DNA of 40,489 bases from JAEYFP01 sp964566545 (GTDB lineage Bacteria; Bacillota; Clostridia; Lachnospirales; Lachnospiraceae). The translations under genes were made by a program, and so were the position numbers. The first letter of the stretch is position 1. Every line of letters starts with the position of its first letter. The stretch spans positions 1 through 40,489 of the forward strand of contig CAZMIX010000020.1 of assembly GCA_964566545.1 (NCBI GenBank), in the 5' to 3' direction. This document shows, piece by piece, positions 7,536 through 16,900 of the stretch. The notes beneath the pieces were generated by a model. It ran no database searches. It worked only from the letters and a program-made list of their open reading frames with translations, and was not told the origin of the DNA.

Positions 7536-9614
7536 ATGAACTCAGAACGGTATCAGCTTTCAATAGAAAGAATCAGAGGAATTTATGAGGAAGAATTAAT
7601 AGGGGAACCCTTTTTATCCTATTTCAAAAAGGCAGCTTCCCTTCTTCTTTTGTTACGGGAAGTCAGTGTGCTGATCGAAGAGGGTGAATTATGTAAACTC
7701 AGCATGGAAGAATTGGAGCGGCTGAATCGGAAGCTGTATGCGGATATTTTGCCGGAGCATTATGAAGAAAGCATTGCAAATCCCGCCTATATGGTAGAAT
7801 TATGCGAGAAAAGGGGTTATGAAAAAGAATACGGACAGTATCTGGCCTTTCTTTATACGGAAATGCGCGGGCTGATTCCGCTCGCGTTTGAAAATTGTCT
7901 TGAAGTCATTACGTTGTACCAGGAGCTGTTCATTGAGATTTACGCCTTATTTGTCTATGCACAGGCGGAGCAACCCGTTCAGACAGTTCCCACTGCAGAG
8001 GAAATCTGCAGGTGCATTTATTGGTTTGAAAGTGATAACTGTGATGTTCTTGTTCCCAAGCGTCTTGATGAGCTGCTCGATCCGAAAGAGGACTTTGCTG
8101 CTCGTTTGATTATGGATTCGGACTTGATGGATCTGCGTTATCTCTATCTGTTTGGCGAATATGTCACGGAAAATGAACGGGAAATTGCAGCCTATTTAAA
8201 CGCGATGTCCGAGGAGCAGATTGCGGCGATGGCTTCTACCTATACGGAGGGCTATAGAATTGGCTTTATCAAGGGAAACAAGGACTTATCAAAGAAACGT
8301 GTCGTGAATATCCGCTACTGCCTTGGCTTTGAACGAATTGTCAGGCAAGCTGTTATCAATTTTGAACAGATGGGGCTTTCACCGACGATTTACCGGGCGG
8401 CATCCCTGTCGTTGAATAAGCGCGGGCAGCACAGGGTCGGTTATTATGGCGCCATTGCGAACAAACAGTATGATTTCGATCATAAAGAAGATGAAGCAAT
8501 TTATTTGGATAAGGATTTTATCAACCGAAAAATCGGCGTTTTAAAGACAGCGTTTGAGGAGCGCAAGGAGTTGGCGGCATGGCATGCAGGTCCTGCCGTC
8601 ATAGAGACTTTTGGAGAAGAGCCGTTTTCGCCGAAGGCAAAAGAAGACGCACTTACCTTAAATGAAAAGCAGCAGAGGCTTTCTGTAGAATATGCGGATT
8701 TGAGCGGGCGACTTACGAATGAGTATATTATTGGAGAGGAGCGCAGTTTTACGATTATCGCATATCCGACACCCCAAATTGGCCCTGATTTTGCTAAAAT
8801 TTTTGATGAGACAGTCAAGATTAATACACTTGATTATGCGCGTTATGAGGCGATGCAGCAGAAGCTGATCGATGTACTGGATCAGGCGAGAACCGTGCGG
8901 ATTGTAGGAAAAGGTAATAACGAAACAGAACTGACCGTGGCGCTTCGTGAACTGAATAATCCTAAAAAAGAAACACTGTTTGAAAACTGTGTGGCAGATG
9001 TGAATATTCCGGTTGGGGAGGTGTTTACTTCTCCCAAGCTGAAAGGGACAAAAGGGCTGCTTCATATTGGGGAGATTTATTTGGACGGCCTCTATTATCA
9101 AAATTTGAAGCTTCATTTTCAGGATGGGAAAGTGATATCCTACGGATGCTCCAATTTTCCGGATGAAAAAGAGAACCGCAAATATATCAAGGACAATCTG
9201 CTGTTCCACCATGAAACGCTGCCGCTTGGTGAATTTGCGATCGGTACGAATACGACGGCTTACAGGATGGCGAGGAGGCATCGGATTCAGGCGAAGCTTC
9301 CTATTTTGATCGGAGAAAAAACGGGCCCGCATTTTGCTGTCGGTGATACGTGCTACAGCTATCAGGAGGATGTAAAGTCTTATAATCCTGACGGGAAAGA
9401 AATCGTTGCGCGGGAAAATGAAATTTCGGCGCTCAGAAAGAGCAGTCCAAAGGAGGCTTATTTCCATTGCCATACGGATATCACGCTTCCTTATGATGAG
9501 CTGGGGGGAATTTACGCGGTGCATGAGGACGGGACAGAAACGGCGCTTCTTGAGGACGGATTGTTTGCGCTCGCGGGACTGGAAGAGTTGAATAAACCGT
9601 TGAAGAATCATTGA
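7536..9614 (+). CDS. M29-family aminopeptidase with long N-terminal extension
   Basis: Predicted metallo-aminopeptidase of 692 residues. The C-terminal half carries the M29 pattern: NIPVGEVFTSP (Glu495), GEFAIGTN (Glu566), KTGPHFAVGDTCY (His599, Tyr607) and HCHTDI (His646, Asp648). Order and rough spacing follow the known metal ligands of thermophilic M29 enzymes (two Glu, His, then His-x-Asp). Classical M29 proteins are about 410 residues; here roughly 290-380 extra N-terminal residues, helical and rich in Glu and Tyr, precede the catalytic part and match no domain I know. The ATG at 7536 is chosen because AGAGGTG lies 6 nt upstream and the previous stop is 1 nt away. It closes the pyrE run and lies 63 bp before purE with no terminator between them. 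Confidence 0.85.
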   Translation: MNSERYQLSIERIRGIYEEELIGEPFLSYFKKAASLLLLLREVSVLIEEGELCKLSMEELERLNRKLYADILPEHYEESIANPAYMVELCEKRGYEKEYGQYLAFLYTEMRGLIPLAFENCLEVITLYQELFIEIYALFVYAQAEQPVQTVPTAEEICRCIYWFESDNCDVLVPKRLDELLDPKEDFAARLIMDSDLMDLRYLYLFGEYVTENEREIAAYLNAMSEEQIAAMASTYTEGYRIGFIKGNKDLSKKRVVNIRYCLGFERIVRQAVINFEQMGLSPTIYRAASLSLNKRGQHRVGYYGAIANKQYDFDHKEDEAIYLDKDFINRKIGVLKTAFEERKELAAWHAGPAVIETFGEEPFSPKAKEDALTLNEKQQRLSVEYADLSGRLTNEYIIGEERSFTIIAYPTPQIGPDFAKIFDETVKINTLDYARYEAMQQKLIDVLDQARTVRIVGKGNNETELTVALRELNNPKKETLFENCVADVNIPVGEVFTSPKLKGTKGLLHIGEIYLDGLYYQNLKLHFQDGKVISYGCSNFPDEKENRKYIKDNLLFHHETLPLGEFAIGTNTTAYRMARRHRIQAKLPILIGEKTGPHFAVGDTCYSYQEDVKSYNPDGKEIVARENEISALRKSSPKEAYFHCHTDITLPYDELGGIYAVHEDGTETALLEDGLFALAGLEELNKPLKNH

Positions 9615-9677
9615 GATTCAGATATAATAAAAGAAGATATCAATACAGCGAAGAGACGGATTACAAGGAGGAGTACG

Positions 9678-10190
9678 ATGGCAAAGGTAGGCATTGTAAT
9701 GGGCAGCGATTCGGATATGCCCGTGATGAGCAAGGCGGCGGATATTTTGGAGGAGTTCGGAGTGGATTATGAAATGACGATTATTTCTGCCCACAGGGAA
9801 CCCGACGTATTTTATGAATACGCCAAAAGTGCCGAGGAAAAGGGCTTTCGGATTATTATCGCAGGAGCGGGGATGGCCGCTCATCTGCCGGGCATGTGTG
9901 CAGCTATTTTTCCGATGCCGGTTATTGGGATTCCGATGCATACGACCTCTTTAGGCGGACGTGATTCCCTATATTCTATTGTGCAGATGCCGGCGGGTAT
10001 ACCGGTAGCGACGGTTGCCATCAACGGAGGCACAAACGCAGGGATTCTTGCGGTAAAGATGCTTGCAATGTCGGATGCCCTGCTCCTTGATAAATTAAAG
10101 GAATATACGAAGGGCTTGCAGGAGTCAGTTGAGAAGAAGGCTCAAAAGCTTGAACGCCTTGGTTATCAGGAATATTTGAAGCAGATGTGA
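9678..10190 (+). CDS. purE: N5-carboxyaminoimidazole ribonucleotide mutase
   Basis: Converts N5-CAIR to CAIR in purine synthesis. The N-terminal GSDSDMPVMSKAADIL phosphate-binding loop and SAHREPD catalytic segment are clear, followed by AGAGMAAHLPGM and the GRDSLYSIVQMP stretch. A length of 170 residues is usual. AAGGAGGAG lies just upstream of the ATG. Its partner PurK is not in the window. Genes purM, purN and purD follow on the same strand. No purine riboswitch or PurR-type site is visible in the 63 bp upstream, so the gene may be read from the pyrE promoter. Confidence 0.96.
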   Translation: MAKVGIVMGSDSDMPVMSKAADILEEFGVDYEMTIISAHREPDVFYEYAKSAEEKGFRIIIAGAGMAAHLPGMCAAIFPMPVIGIPMHTTSLGGRDSLYSIVQMPAGIPVATVAINGGTNAGILAVKMLAMSDALLLDKLKEYTKGLQESVEKKAQKLERLGYQEYLKQM

Positions 10191-10267
10191 GCGGTTGTGC
10201 GGATAAAAGCGAAGAATGCTTTTAAAACGAATAAAATAAACTTTAAAAAGGAAATAGGAGAATAAGA

Positions 10268-11293
10268 ATGGATTACAAAAGTGCAGGGGTGGATATTGAG
10301 GCCGGTTACAAAGCGGTGGAATTGATGAAGGAGCATGTAAAGGGAACAATGAGACCCGAAGTGCTTAGTGGACTTGGCGGATTTTCAGGCGCGTTTTCTC
10401 TTGAAAAATACAAGACAATGGAAAAACCGACGCTCGTTTCGGGCACGGATGGGGTTGGCACGAAGCTGAAGTTGGCCTTTCTTCTTGACCGGCATGATAC
10501 GATCGGAATAGACTGTGTTGCGATGTGTGTCAATGATATTGCCTGCGCGGGCGGAGAGCCGTTATTTTTTCTTGATTATATTGCGTGCGGAAAGAATGAA
10601 CCGGAAAAAATCGCAGCGATTGTAAAGGGTGTAGCCGAGGGCTGTAAGCAGGCCGGTGCGGCTTTGATTGGCGGAGAAACGGCGGAAATGCCCGGTTTTT
10701 ATCCGGAAGAGGAATATGATTTGGCAGGCTTTGCGGTTGGGATCGTAGATGAAAAGAATCTGATATCCGGCAGAGAAATCAAAGAAGGAGATGTTATAAT
10801 TGGTATTGCCTCCTCAGGCGTACATAGTAATGGCTATTCTCTCGTGCGCAAAGTATTTCCGATGCGGGAATCCAACATGAAGGAATATGTAGCGAGCCTT
10901 GGCTCTACATTAGGAGAAGCGCTTCTGACTCCGACAAAGATTTATGTAAAGGCCTTGAACAGCGTGAAGGGAGCGGGTATTGCGATCAAGGGCTGCAGTC
11001 ATATTACGGGAGGTGGTTTCTATGAGAATGTGCCGAGGATGCTGCCGGACGGTATGCGGGCTGTCATCAAGAAGGATTCTTTCGAGGTGCTCCCTATTTT
11101 TACGCTGATTCAGGGAAGCGGAAATATCAGCGACGAAATGATGTATAACACTTATAATATGGGAATTGGCATGATGCTTGTTGTGGAGCAGGGAGACGCT
11201 GAGGACACAATGGAAGCGCTCCAAAAGGTCGGAGAAAAGGCCTATAGAATCGGCGTGATCGAGGCCGGAGAAAAGGGTGTCACCATATGCTGA
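10268..11293 (+). CDS. purM: Phosphoribosylformylglycinamidine cyclo-ligase (AIR synthetase)
   Basis: Closes the imidazole ring: FGAM plus ATP to AIR. The N-terminal DYKSAGVDIEAGYKAVELMK, the substrate/ATP segments SGTDGVGTKLKLAF and CVNDIACAGGEPLFFLDYIA, and the GGETAEMPGFY signature are all present. The length of 341 residues is standard. A GGAG-type site (AAATAGGAGAATAAG) precedes the ATG. The last 7 nt overlap purN, implying coupled translation. It uses the product of PurL, encoded 15 kb downstream. Confidence 0.97.
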   Translation: MDYKSAGVDIEAGYKAVELMKEHVKGTMRPEVLSGLGGFSGAFSLEKYKTMEKPTLVSGTDGVGTKLKLAFLLDRHDTIGIDCVAMCVNDIACAGGEPLFFLDYIACGKNEPEKIAAIVKGVAEGCKQAGAALIGGETAEMPGFYPEEEYDLAGFAVGIVDEKNLISGREIKEGDVIIGIASSGVHSNGYSLVRKVFPMRESNMKEYVASLGSTLGEALLTPTKIYVKALNSVKGAGIAIKGCSHITGGGFYENVPRMLPDGMRAVIKKDSFEVLPIFTLIQGSGNISDEMMYNTYNMGIGMMLVVEQGDAEDTMEALQKVGEKAYRIGVIEAGEKGVTIC

Positions 11294-11916
11294 ACATAGC
11301 GGTGCTCGTGTCCGGAGGCGGTACGAATTTACAGGCGGTCATGGATGCCATCGAGCAGAAGCAAATAACGGGCACAAGGATAACGCTTGTTATTAGTAAT
11401 AAATCAGGTGCGTATGCGCTGGAGCGAGCTGCAAGCAGCGGCATCCCTGCATGCTGCATCAGCCCGCAGGACTATGAAAACAGGGACGAGTATGATACGG
11501 CAATGCTTACGGCATTGTCAGAGGCAGGTGCGGAGCTGATCGTACTGGCAGGCTTTCTCGTTGTACTATCTTCCCGTTTTGTAAAGGCTTATGAGGGAAG
11601 GATTATCAATATCCATCCATCCCTGATTCCATCGTTTTGCGGGGAGGGCTGTTACGGGCTGAAGGTGCATGAAAAAGCGTTGGAGCGCGGTGTGAAGGTG
11701 ACCGGAGCGACGGTTCATTTTGTGGACGCCGGTACGGATACCGGGCCGATCATCATGCAGAAGGCGGTCGAAGTGAAACCGGACGACACACCGGAACAGC
11801 TGCAAAAGCGTGTGATGGAGCAGGCGGAATGGGAAATACTTCCTGCCGCGATTCAAGCAATCGCAAGCGGCGAGCTTGTGTTGGAAAACGGGAGAGTGAG
11901 GGAGAAAATACAATGA
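11287..11916 (+). CDS. purN: Phosphoribosylglycinamide formyltransferase
   Basis: Transfers a formyl group from 10-formyl-THF to GAR. SGGGTNLQAVMDAI forms the phosphate loop. Catalytic residues sit in NIHPSLIPSF (Asn, His) and VDAGTDTGPII (Asp). The GEGCYGLKVHE variant after the HPS motif is typical of clostridial PurN. The length of 209 residues is normal. The ATG lies inside the end of purM (7-nt overlap), and the stop overlaps the purD start as ATGA. Confidence 0.96.
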   Translation: MLNIAVLVSGGGTNLQAVMDAIEQKQITGTRITLVISNKSGAYALERAASSGIPACCISPQDYENRDEYDTAMLTALSEAGAELIVLAGFLVVLSSRFVKAYEGRIINIHPSLIPSFCGEGCYGLKVHEKALERGVKVTGATVHFVDAGTDTGPIIMQKAVEVKPDDTPEQLQKRVMEQAEWEILPAAIQAIASGELVLENGRVREKIQ

Positions 11917-13184
11917 AGGTATTGATTATAGGCGGCGGCGGAAGAGAGCACGCGATTGCTGTCAGTGCTGCTAAGAGTAGCCGTGTGGATAAAATTTATT
12001 GTGCGCCCGGAAACGCCGGAATTGCGGAAGTTGCAGAATGCGTTGATATTGGAGTGATGGAATTTGAGCGGTTAGCGGAGTTTGCATCGGAGAGAGCAAT
12101 TGATCTGGTGATTGTCGGCCCCGATGATCCGCTTGTGGGCGGTATTGTGGATGTGCTTGAGCAAAGGGGGCTGCGCGTATTCGGTCCGCGAAAGAATGCG
12201 GCGATCCTTGAGGGCAGCAAGGCATTTTCCAAGGATCTGATGAAAAAATACAATATCCCGACCGCGGCTTATGAAAATTTTGACACACCTGAAGAGGCGC
12301 TTTCCTATTTAAAAATGGCGAAGCTGCCGGTTGTGTTAAAAGCGGATGGTTTGGCGCTCGGAAAGGGTGTCCTGATTTGCAATACGCTTGAGGAGGCCGA
12401 GGCCGGTGTTAAGACGATCATGCTGGACAAGCAGTTTGGTTCTGCGGGTAACAGGATTGTGATCGAAGAATTTATGACAGGCAGAGAGGTGTCCGTACTT
12501 TCCTTTGTGGATGGAAAGACGATCAGGCTGATGACCTCGGCGCAGGATCATAAACGTGCGCTGGACGGAGATCAGGGCTTAAATACAGGCGGTATGGGGA
12601 CATTTTCCCCAAGCCCTTTCTATACAAGAGAAGTAGATGAGTTCTGCAGAAAACATATTTATCAGGCGACTGTCGATGCGATGGCAAGTGAGGGAAGAGA
12701 ATTTAAGGGGATCATTTTCTTTGGGCTGATGCTGACTGAAAACGGACCTAAAGTGCTGGAATATAATGCGAGATTTGGCGATCCTGAGGCGCAGGTCGTA
12801 TTGCCGCGGATGAAAAACGATCTGATTGATGTGATTGAGGCCTGTATTGATGGGTCACTTGGTCAAACGGAGCTTGAATTTGCGGACAATGCGGCAGTTT
12901 GCGTTGTGCTTGCATCAAAAGGTTATCCGGGAAGCTATGAAAAAGGGTTTCCGATTACCGGACTGGAAAGCTTTTGCGATAACGATGATTATTTTGCGTT
13001 TCATGCCGGAACAAGGCTTGCGGACGGAAAAGCTGTGACGAACGGGGGTCGTGTTCTCGGCATTACGGCGACCGGTGCAGATTTGAAGCAGGCACGCCGC
13101 AATGCTTATGAGGCAGTGACTCGCGTCGGTTTTGACAACAAATATTGCAGGAGTGATATTGGAAAGGCGATTGACGAGGCATAG
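11913..13184 (+). CDS. purD: Phosphoribosylamine-glycine ligase
   Basis: ATP-grasp enzyme that joins glycine to phosphoribosylamine (GAR synthesis), the step before PurN. The start MKVLIIGGGGREHAI is the canonical PurD N-terminus, and its ATG overlaps the purN stop as ATGA; a longer upstream frame is not needed. Other landmarks are VGPDDPLVGG, the KADGLALGKGV ATP-grasp loop, and EYNARFGDPEAQV near the metal/ATP site. A length of 423 residues is standard. The gene ends the contiguous purEMND run. Confidence 0.97.
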   Translation: MKVLIIGGGGREHAIAVSAAKSSRVDKIYCAPGNAGIAEVAECVDIGVMEFERLAEFASERAIDLVIVGPDDPLVGGIVDVLEQRGLRVFGPRKNAAILEGSKAFSKDLMKKYNIPTAAYENFDTPEEALSYLKMAKLPVVLKADGLALGKGVLICNTLEEAEAGVKTIMLDKQFGSAGNRIVIEEFMTGREVSVLSFVDGKTIRLMTSAQDHKRALDGDQGLNTGGMGTFSPSPFYTREVDEFCRKHIYQATVDAMASEGREFKGIIFFGLMLTENGPKVLEYNARFGDPEAQVVLPRMKNDLIDVIEACIDGSLGQTELEFADNAAVCVVLASKGYPGSYEKGFPITGLESFCDNDDYFAFHAGTRLADGKAVTNGGRVLGITATGADLKQARRNAYEAVTRVGFDNKYCRSDIGKAIDEA

Positions 13185-13243
13185 CCGGAGAGTAAAATGG
13201 CTTGTGTCGGGATCATTTAAAATGCTGCGAAGGAGGGATTGTT

Positions 13244-13681
13244 ATGGCGCTTGATTTAGGTTCGTTAAAGTACAAAAGACCCGCTAACTGCAGTAAATGC
13301 AGCGGCAATTTGCGGTATGTAGGCATCGGGGAATACGAATGTGAAAACTGCAAAAATATTGAGCTTGACGATTACGGGAAGGTGCGCACTTATATTGAGG
13401 AAAATCGCGGTGCCACACAGTCTGAGGTTTCACAGGCGACGGGTGTGGAAGTTAATACAATACGCCAGATGCTGCGTGAAGAAAAAATAGAGATCGCACC
13501 GAATTCGGTTATCTTTCTTCAATGCGAGGGATGCGGCGCAAAGATTCGTTCCGGGAAATATTGTGATGCATGTGAGGGAAAGGCCAAAAAAGAAGAAAAA
13601 ACAAAACGTACGCTGTCCGCACAGGGCTCTGTCAAGGGTGGTATAATAAGTACGAAGGGCGAGCGGCGCTTTATGAGGTAA
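13244..13681 (+). CDS. Zinc-ribbon and helix-turn-helix protein (YvyF-like)
   Basis: A 145-residue protein with three visible parts: an N-terminal zinc ribbon (Cys16, Cys19, Cys33, Cys36), a helical segment resembling a small helix-turn-helix (QSEVSQATGVEVNTIRQMLR, residues 59-78), and a second zinc site (Cys94, Cys97, Cys107, Cys110). The tail is basic and low-complexity. This layout resembles YvyF-like proteins known from flagellar operons of Bacillus, but no flagellar gene is present here. The start at 13244 is chosen because GAAGGAGGG precedes it and the upstream frame lacks a site. It lies 59 bp after purD and ends at a strong terminator. A DNA- or RNA-binding role is inferred. Confidence 0.78.
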   Translation: MALDLGSLKYKRPANCSKCSGNLRYVGIGEYECENCKNIELDDYGKVRTYIEENRGATQSEVSQATGVEVNTIRQMLREEKIEIAPNSVIFLQCEGCGAKIRSGKYCDACEGKAKKEEKTKRTLSAQGSVKGGIISTKGERRFMR

Positions 13682-13705
13682 CAGAAAAAATAAATTTTTA
13701 ATAGC

Positions 13706-13752
13706 TAAGCGGACATAATGACCAATGCGGTCAGATCATGTCCGCTTATTTT
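13706..13752 (+). terminator. Terminator after the purine/zinc-ribbon run
   Basis: TAAGCGGACAT (13706-13716) pairs perfectly with ATGTCCGCTTA (13738-13748), with an inner TGACC/GGTCA stem, followed by TTTTG. It closes the run that may begin at pyrE. Confidence 0.85.
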
Positions 13753-13842
13753 GTGATTGTGTGTGGCAGGCTGAATTTGTCTATCGCAAGCGAAAGCAGC
13801 CGCTAAATGCTGTAGAAAAATGCGAGATATGACAATATATGG

Positions 13843-13871
13843 TTGACATAAGCAAAAACAGGTTGTATGAT
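13843..13871 (+). promoter_or_regulatory. Promoter of the cell wall hydrolase gene
   Basis: TTGACA (13843-13848), 17 bp, TATGAT (13866-13871). The leader would be about 87 nt and contains a small GTGGCA/TGCCAC hairpin. No riboswitch class is recognised. Confidence 0.75.
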
Positions 13872-13964
13872 AAAAATGAGGAAAAGTGTGGCAATGCCAC
13901 AGGAACAAGTAATGACTAAGGGAGTCAACAAGCATCTTGCATATACTGAAAGGGGAAACGGTAT

Positions 13965-16900
13965 ATGATACTTATGCAGGCAAATGCACGAAGAATGCGG
14001 AAGAAGGGTAACCGCTGCTTCGTTCTGTTACTGCTTATTATAACGGGTGTTGTCAGTTGTATTTTTATTGCGACACAGGTTATGAGACAGCAGGTTTTTG
14101 GATATACGGCTGTAAAGGGAACAGTTCTTTGCAAAAGCGGTATGGTGCGACAGGGTGCATCTACGGCTTCTGCTTTTGCGTTTGGAGTTACAAAGGATGA
14201 GGTTGTAACGATTACGGATGAAAAGACCGGTTCCGACGGAAAGGTATGGTATCAGATTACCGTATCCGGTTCGACAGGCTATATTCGTTCCGATCTTGTT
14301 AAAAAATCCACCACACTGGCTACAACTACAATAAATACGGGCGGCACGGACGCGACGGCATCAGGGACAGGTACGATTAAGGGTGCAAATGTTATCGTAC
14401 GAGAGGCGCCTTCAGCGACGTCCGGAATCAGGATAACGCTTGGCAGCGGACAGAGTGTCACGATAGAATCCGCCGTGGCAGGAACGGATGGAAATAAATG
14501 GTATTCTGTTAGCTTTGCAAAGAATGGGAATTATTACAAAGGTTATATACGTTCTGATTTGGTCAGTGCAAGCGGAGATATATCAGTTTCCGGTGCAAGT
14601 GCATCTCCGACTTCGGCAAAGGTGCTGACGGGAACGGTTACCGCAAACAGCATCCGTGTAAGAAAGAAAGCTTCCACGACCGGAACTGTGATGGCAACGC
14701 TTACAAAAGGCGGGGCGGTTACCGTATCCGAAACTGTTACGGGAGACGATTCTCAAAAATGGTATAAAGTGACTGTCCCGGCAGTATTGACGGGCGGCGC
14801 CCAAGTAACGGGCTATATTCGTGCAGATCTGTTATCGGTGACGGAAACTGCGGTCACACAGCAGACTGTAGCGACAGGAACAACTACCTCCTCCACGAAA
14901 AAGGGAACGATCAAAGGAGATTCTGTTCGTGTGCGAGTGTCTGCGTCGGTAACGGGAGTTGTTTCCTGCGCACTTAATACCGGCACGGAGGTGATTGTGC
15001 TGGAGGCGGCGAGCGGAGATGGGAAAGACTGGTACAAGGTGCAGTTTACGTATAATGGGACGGCTATGACGGGCTATGTGAGCGCAGATTATGTAACTGT
15101 TACGGAAACAGCCGCATCGACAGATTCTTCTTCAGCGGCAACCCAGATTGGAACGGTGAAGGGAAGCGGGATTAACATCAGAAAAGAACCGGTAAGCGGC
15201 GAAATTCTCTGTAAGCTGAACAGCGGTCAGTCCATAACAGTGACGGAACAGACGAAAGGCAGCGACGGAATTACCTGGTATAAAATCTCATTTACATATA
15301 ACCTGACGCCGCAGAACGGATATATTCGTTCGGACTTCGTAGAAGGTGTGACAATGACAGGCTCCGCGAGTGTGTCGGGTAATACGGCGTCAACGGCTGC
15401 TGCCGTTAACCGGAATGGAGCAATAAAAGGAATCAATGTTAATGTCAGAAAAGAGGCGGTGAGCGGAGAAGTTTTGTGCAAATTGAGCACGGGGCATTCC
15501 GTGACTGTAAAAGATGAAAAAGATGGATCCGACGGAAAAAAATGGTATCAGATATCCTATTCGTATAACAATACGGCAGGAACCGGATGGATGCGTTCGG
15601 ACTATGTGACTGTTGAGGAAACACCGGTGCAGACAGCGACAAGCAGCGTCTCGACCGGTTCCATTAAAGGAACAAGCGTCCGTGTCAGGGAAAGCGCTGT
15701 GAACGGAAGTGTTGTCGTACAGCTCAATACGGGACATGCGGTAACGTTACTTGGAGAAACGACAGGAAGCGACGGATATAAATGGTATCAGGTTTGCTTT
15801 ACCTATCAGGGAAGTGAAAAAAGCGGATATGTCCGCTCAGATTTTGTAACTATTATTACGACGGCAACGCAGCAGGCGGCGCTTGGCTCTGCGGATTTTG
15901 AAGCGTCGATCGCAGCACTGCCGGAAAGCTACAAAAACAGCTTGCGCGCATTGCATGAAAAATATCCGAACTGGAGATTTGAGACGGTTAATACAAATTT
16001 GGATTGGAATAGCGCGGTAACGGCGGAAAGCTCCGTGGGCAAGAATCTCATTGCCAAGTCAAGCATTTCCTCATGGAAATCGACGGAGCCACAGGCTTAT
16101 GACTGGACTCAGAACGCATGGTATGGCTTTGATGGTGGAAGCTGGGCTTCCGCCTCCAGAGAACTTATCCAGTATTATATGGATCCGAGGAACTTTTTGG
16201 ATGAAAGCGGTATCTTCCAGTTTGAAACGCTGGAATATCAGGGTTATCAAAATGAGACAGGCGTATCGAATATTTTGGCATCGACGTTTATGAGCGGCTC
16301 TTATACGGATACGGACGGCGCTACAAGATCTTATGCGAGCACCTTTTCGGAAGCGGGCTCCTCTTTGGGGATCAGCCCTTATCATCTTGCCGCGCGTTGT
16401 CTGCAGGAGCAGGGAGTCTATGGGATGAGCCAAAGCATTGCGGGAACAGTGGCCGGTTATGAGAATTTATTTAACTTCTTCAATATTGGCGCTTATGCGG
16501 CAGGAGGCAATACCGCTGCGATCAACGGACTGATTTATGCCCAGGGTTCGGATGAGGCTTATTATCGTCCGTGGAATTCGCGCTATAAATCAATCATGGG
16601 AAGCGCCAAATATGTGAGTGAAAAATATGTCAAGAAGGGCCAGAATACGCTGTATTTTCAAAAGTTTAATGTTGTAAACAGCGGGAATGGGATCTATTCC
16701 CATCAGTATATGAGCAATGTCCTTGCTGCTTCTGCGGAATCGGCAAGAATGAAAAAGGCGTATTCGGATTTGAACACCTCGCTTGTGTTTAAAATTCCCT
16801 ATTATAATAACATGCCCGAAACGGCCTGTGCAAAACCGGTTTCCGAATCAAACCCGAATAACTACCTGTCGTCGCTCTGGATTGACAACCAGACAGTTAC

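Noticed and set aside
8658..9611. 317-codon minus-strand frame opposite the aminopeptidase gene
   Set aside because: The coding strand carries clear M29 motifs; the antisense frame shows no domain and no ribosome site.
9615..9677. Purine riboswitch or PurR-type control before purE
   Set aside because: The gap is only 63 bp and lacks the conserved junction sequences.
14100..15850. Repeated DNA in the hydrolase gene as a CRISPR or tandem array
   Set aside because: The periodicity is at protein level (SH3b repeats of about 80-90 residues) and the DNA copies are divergent.
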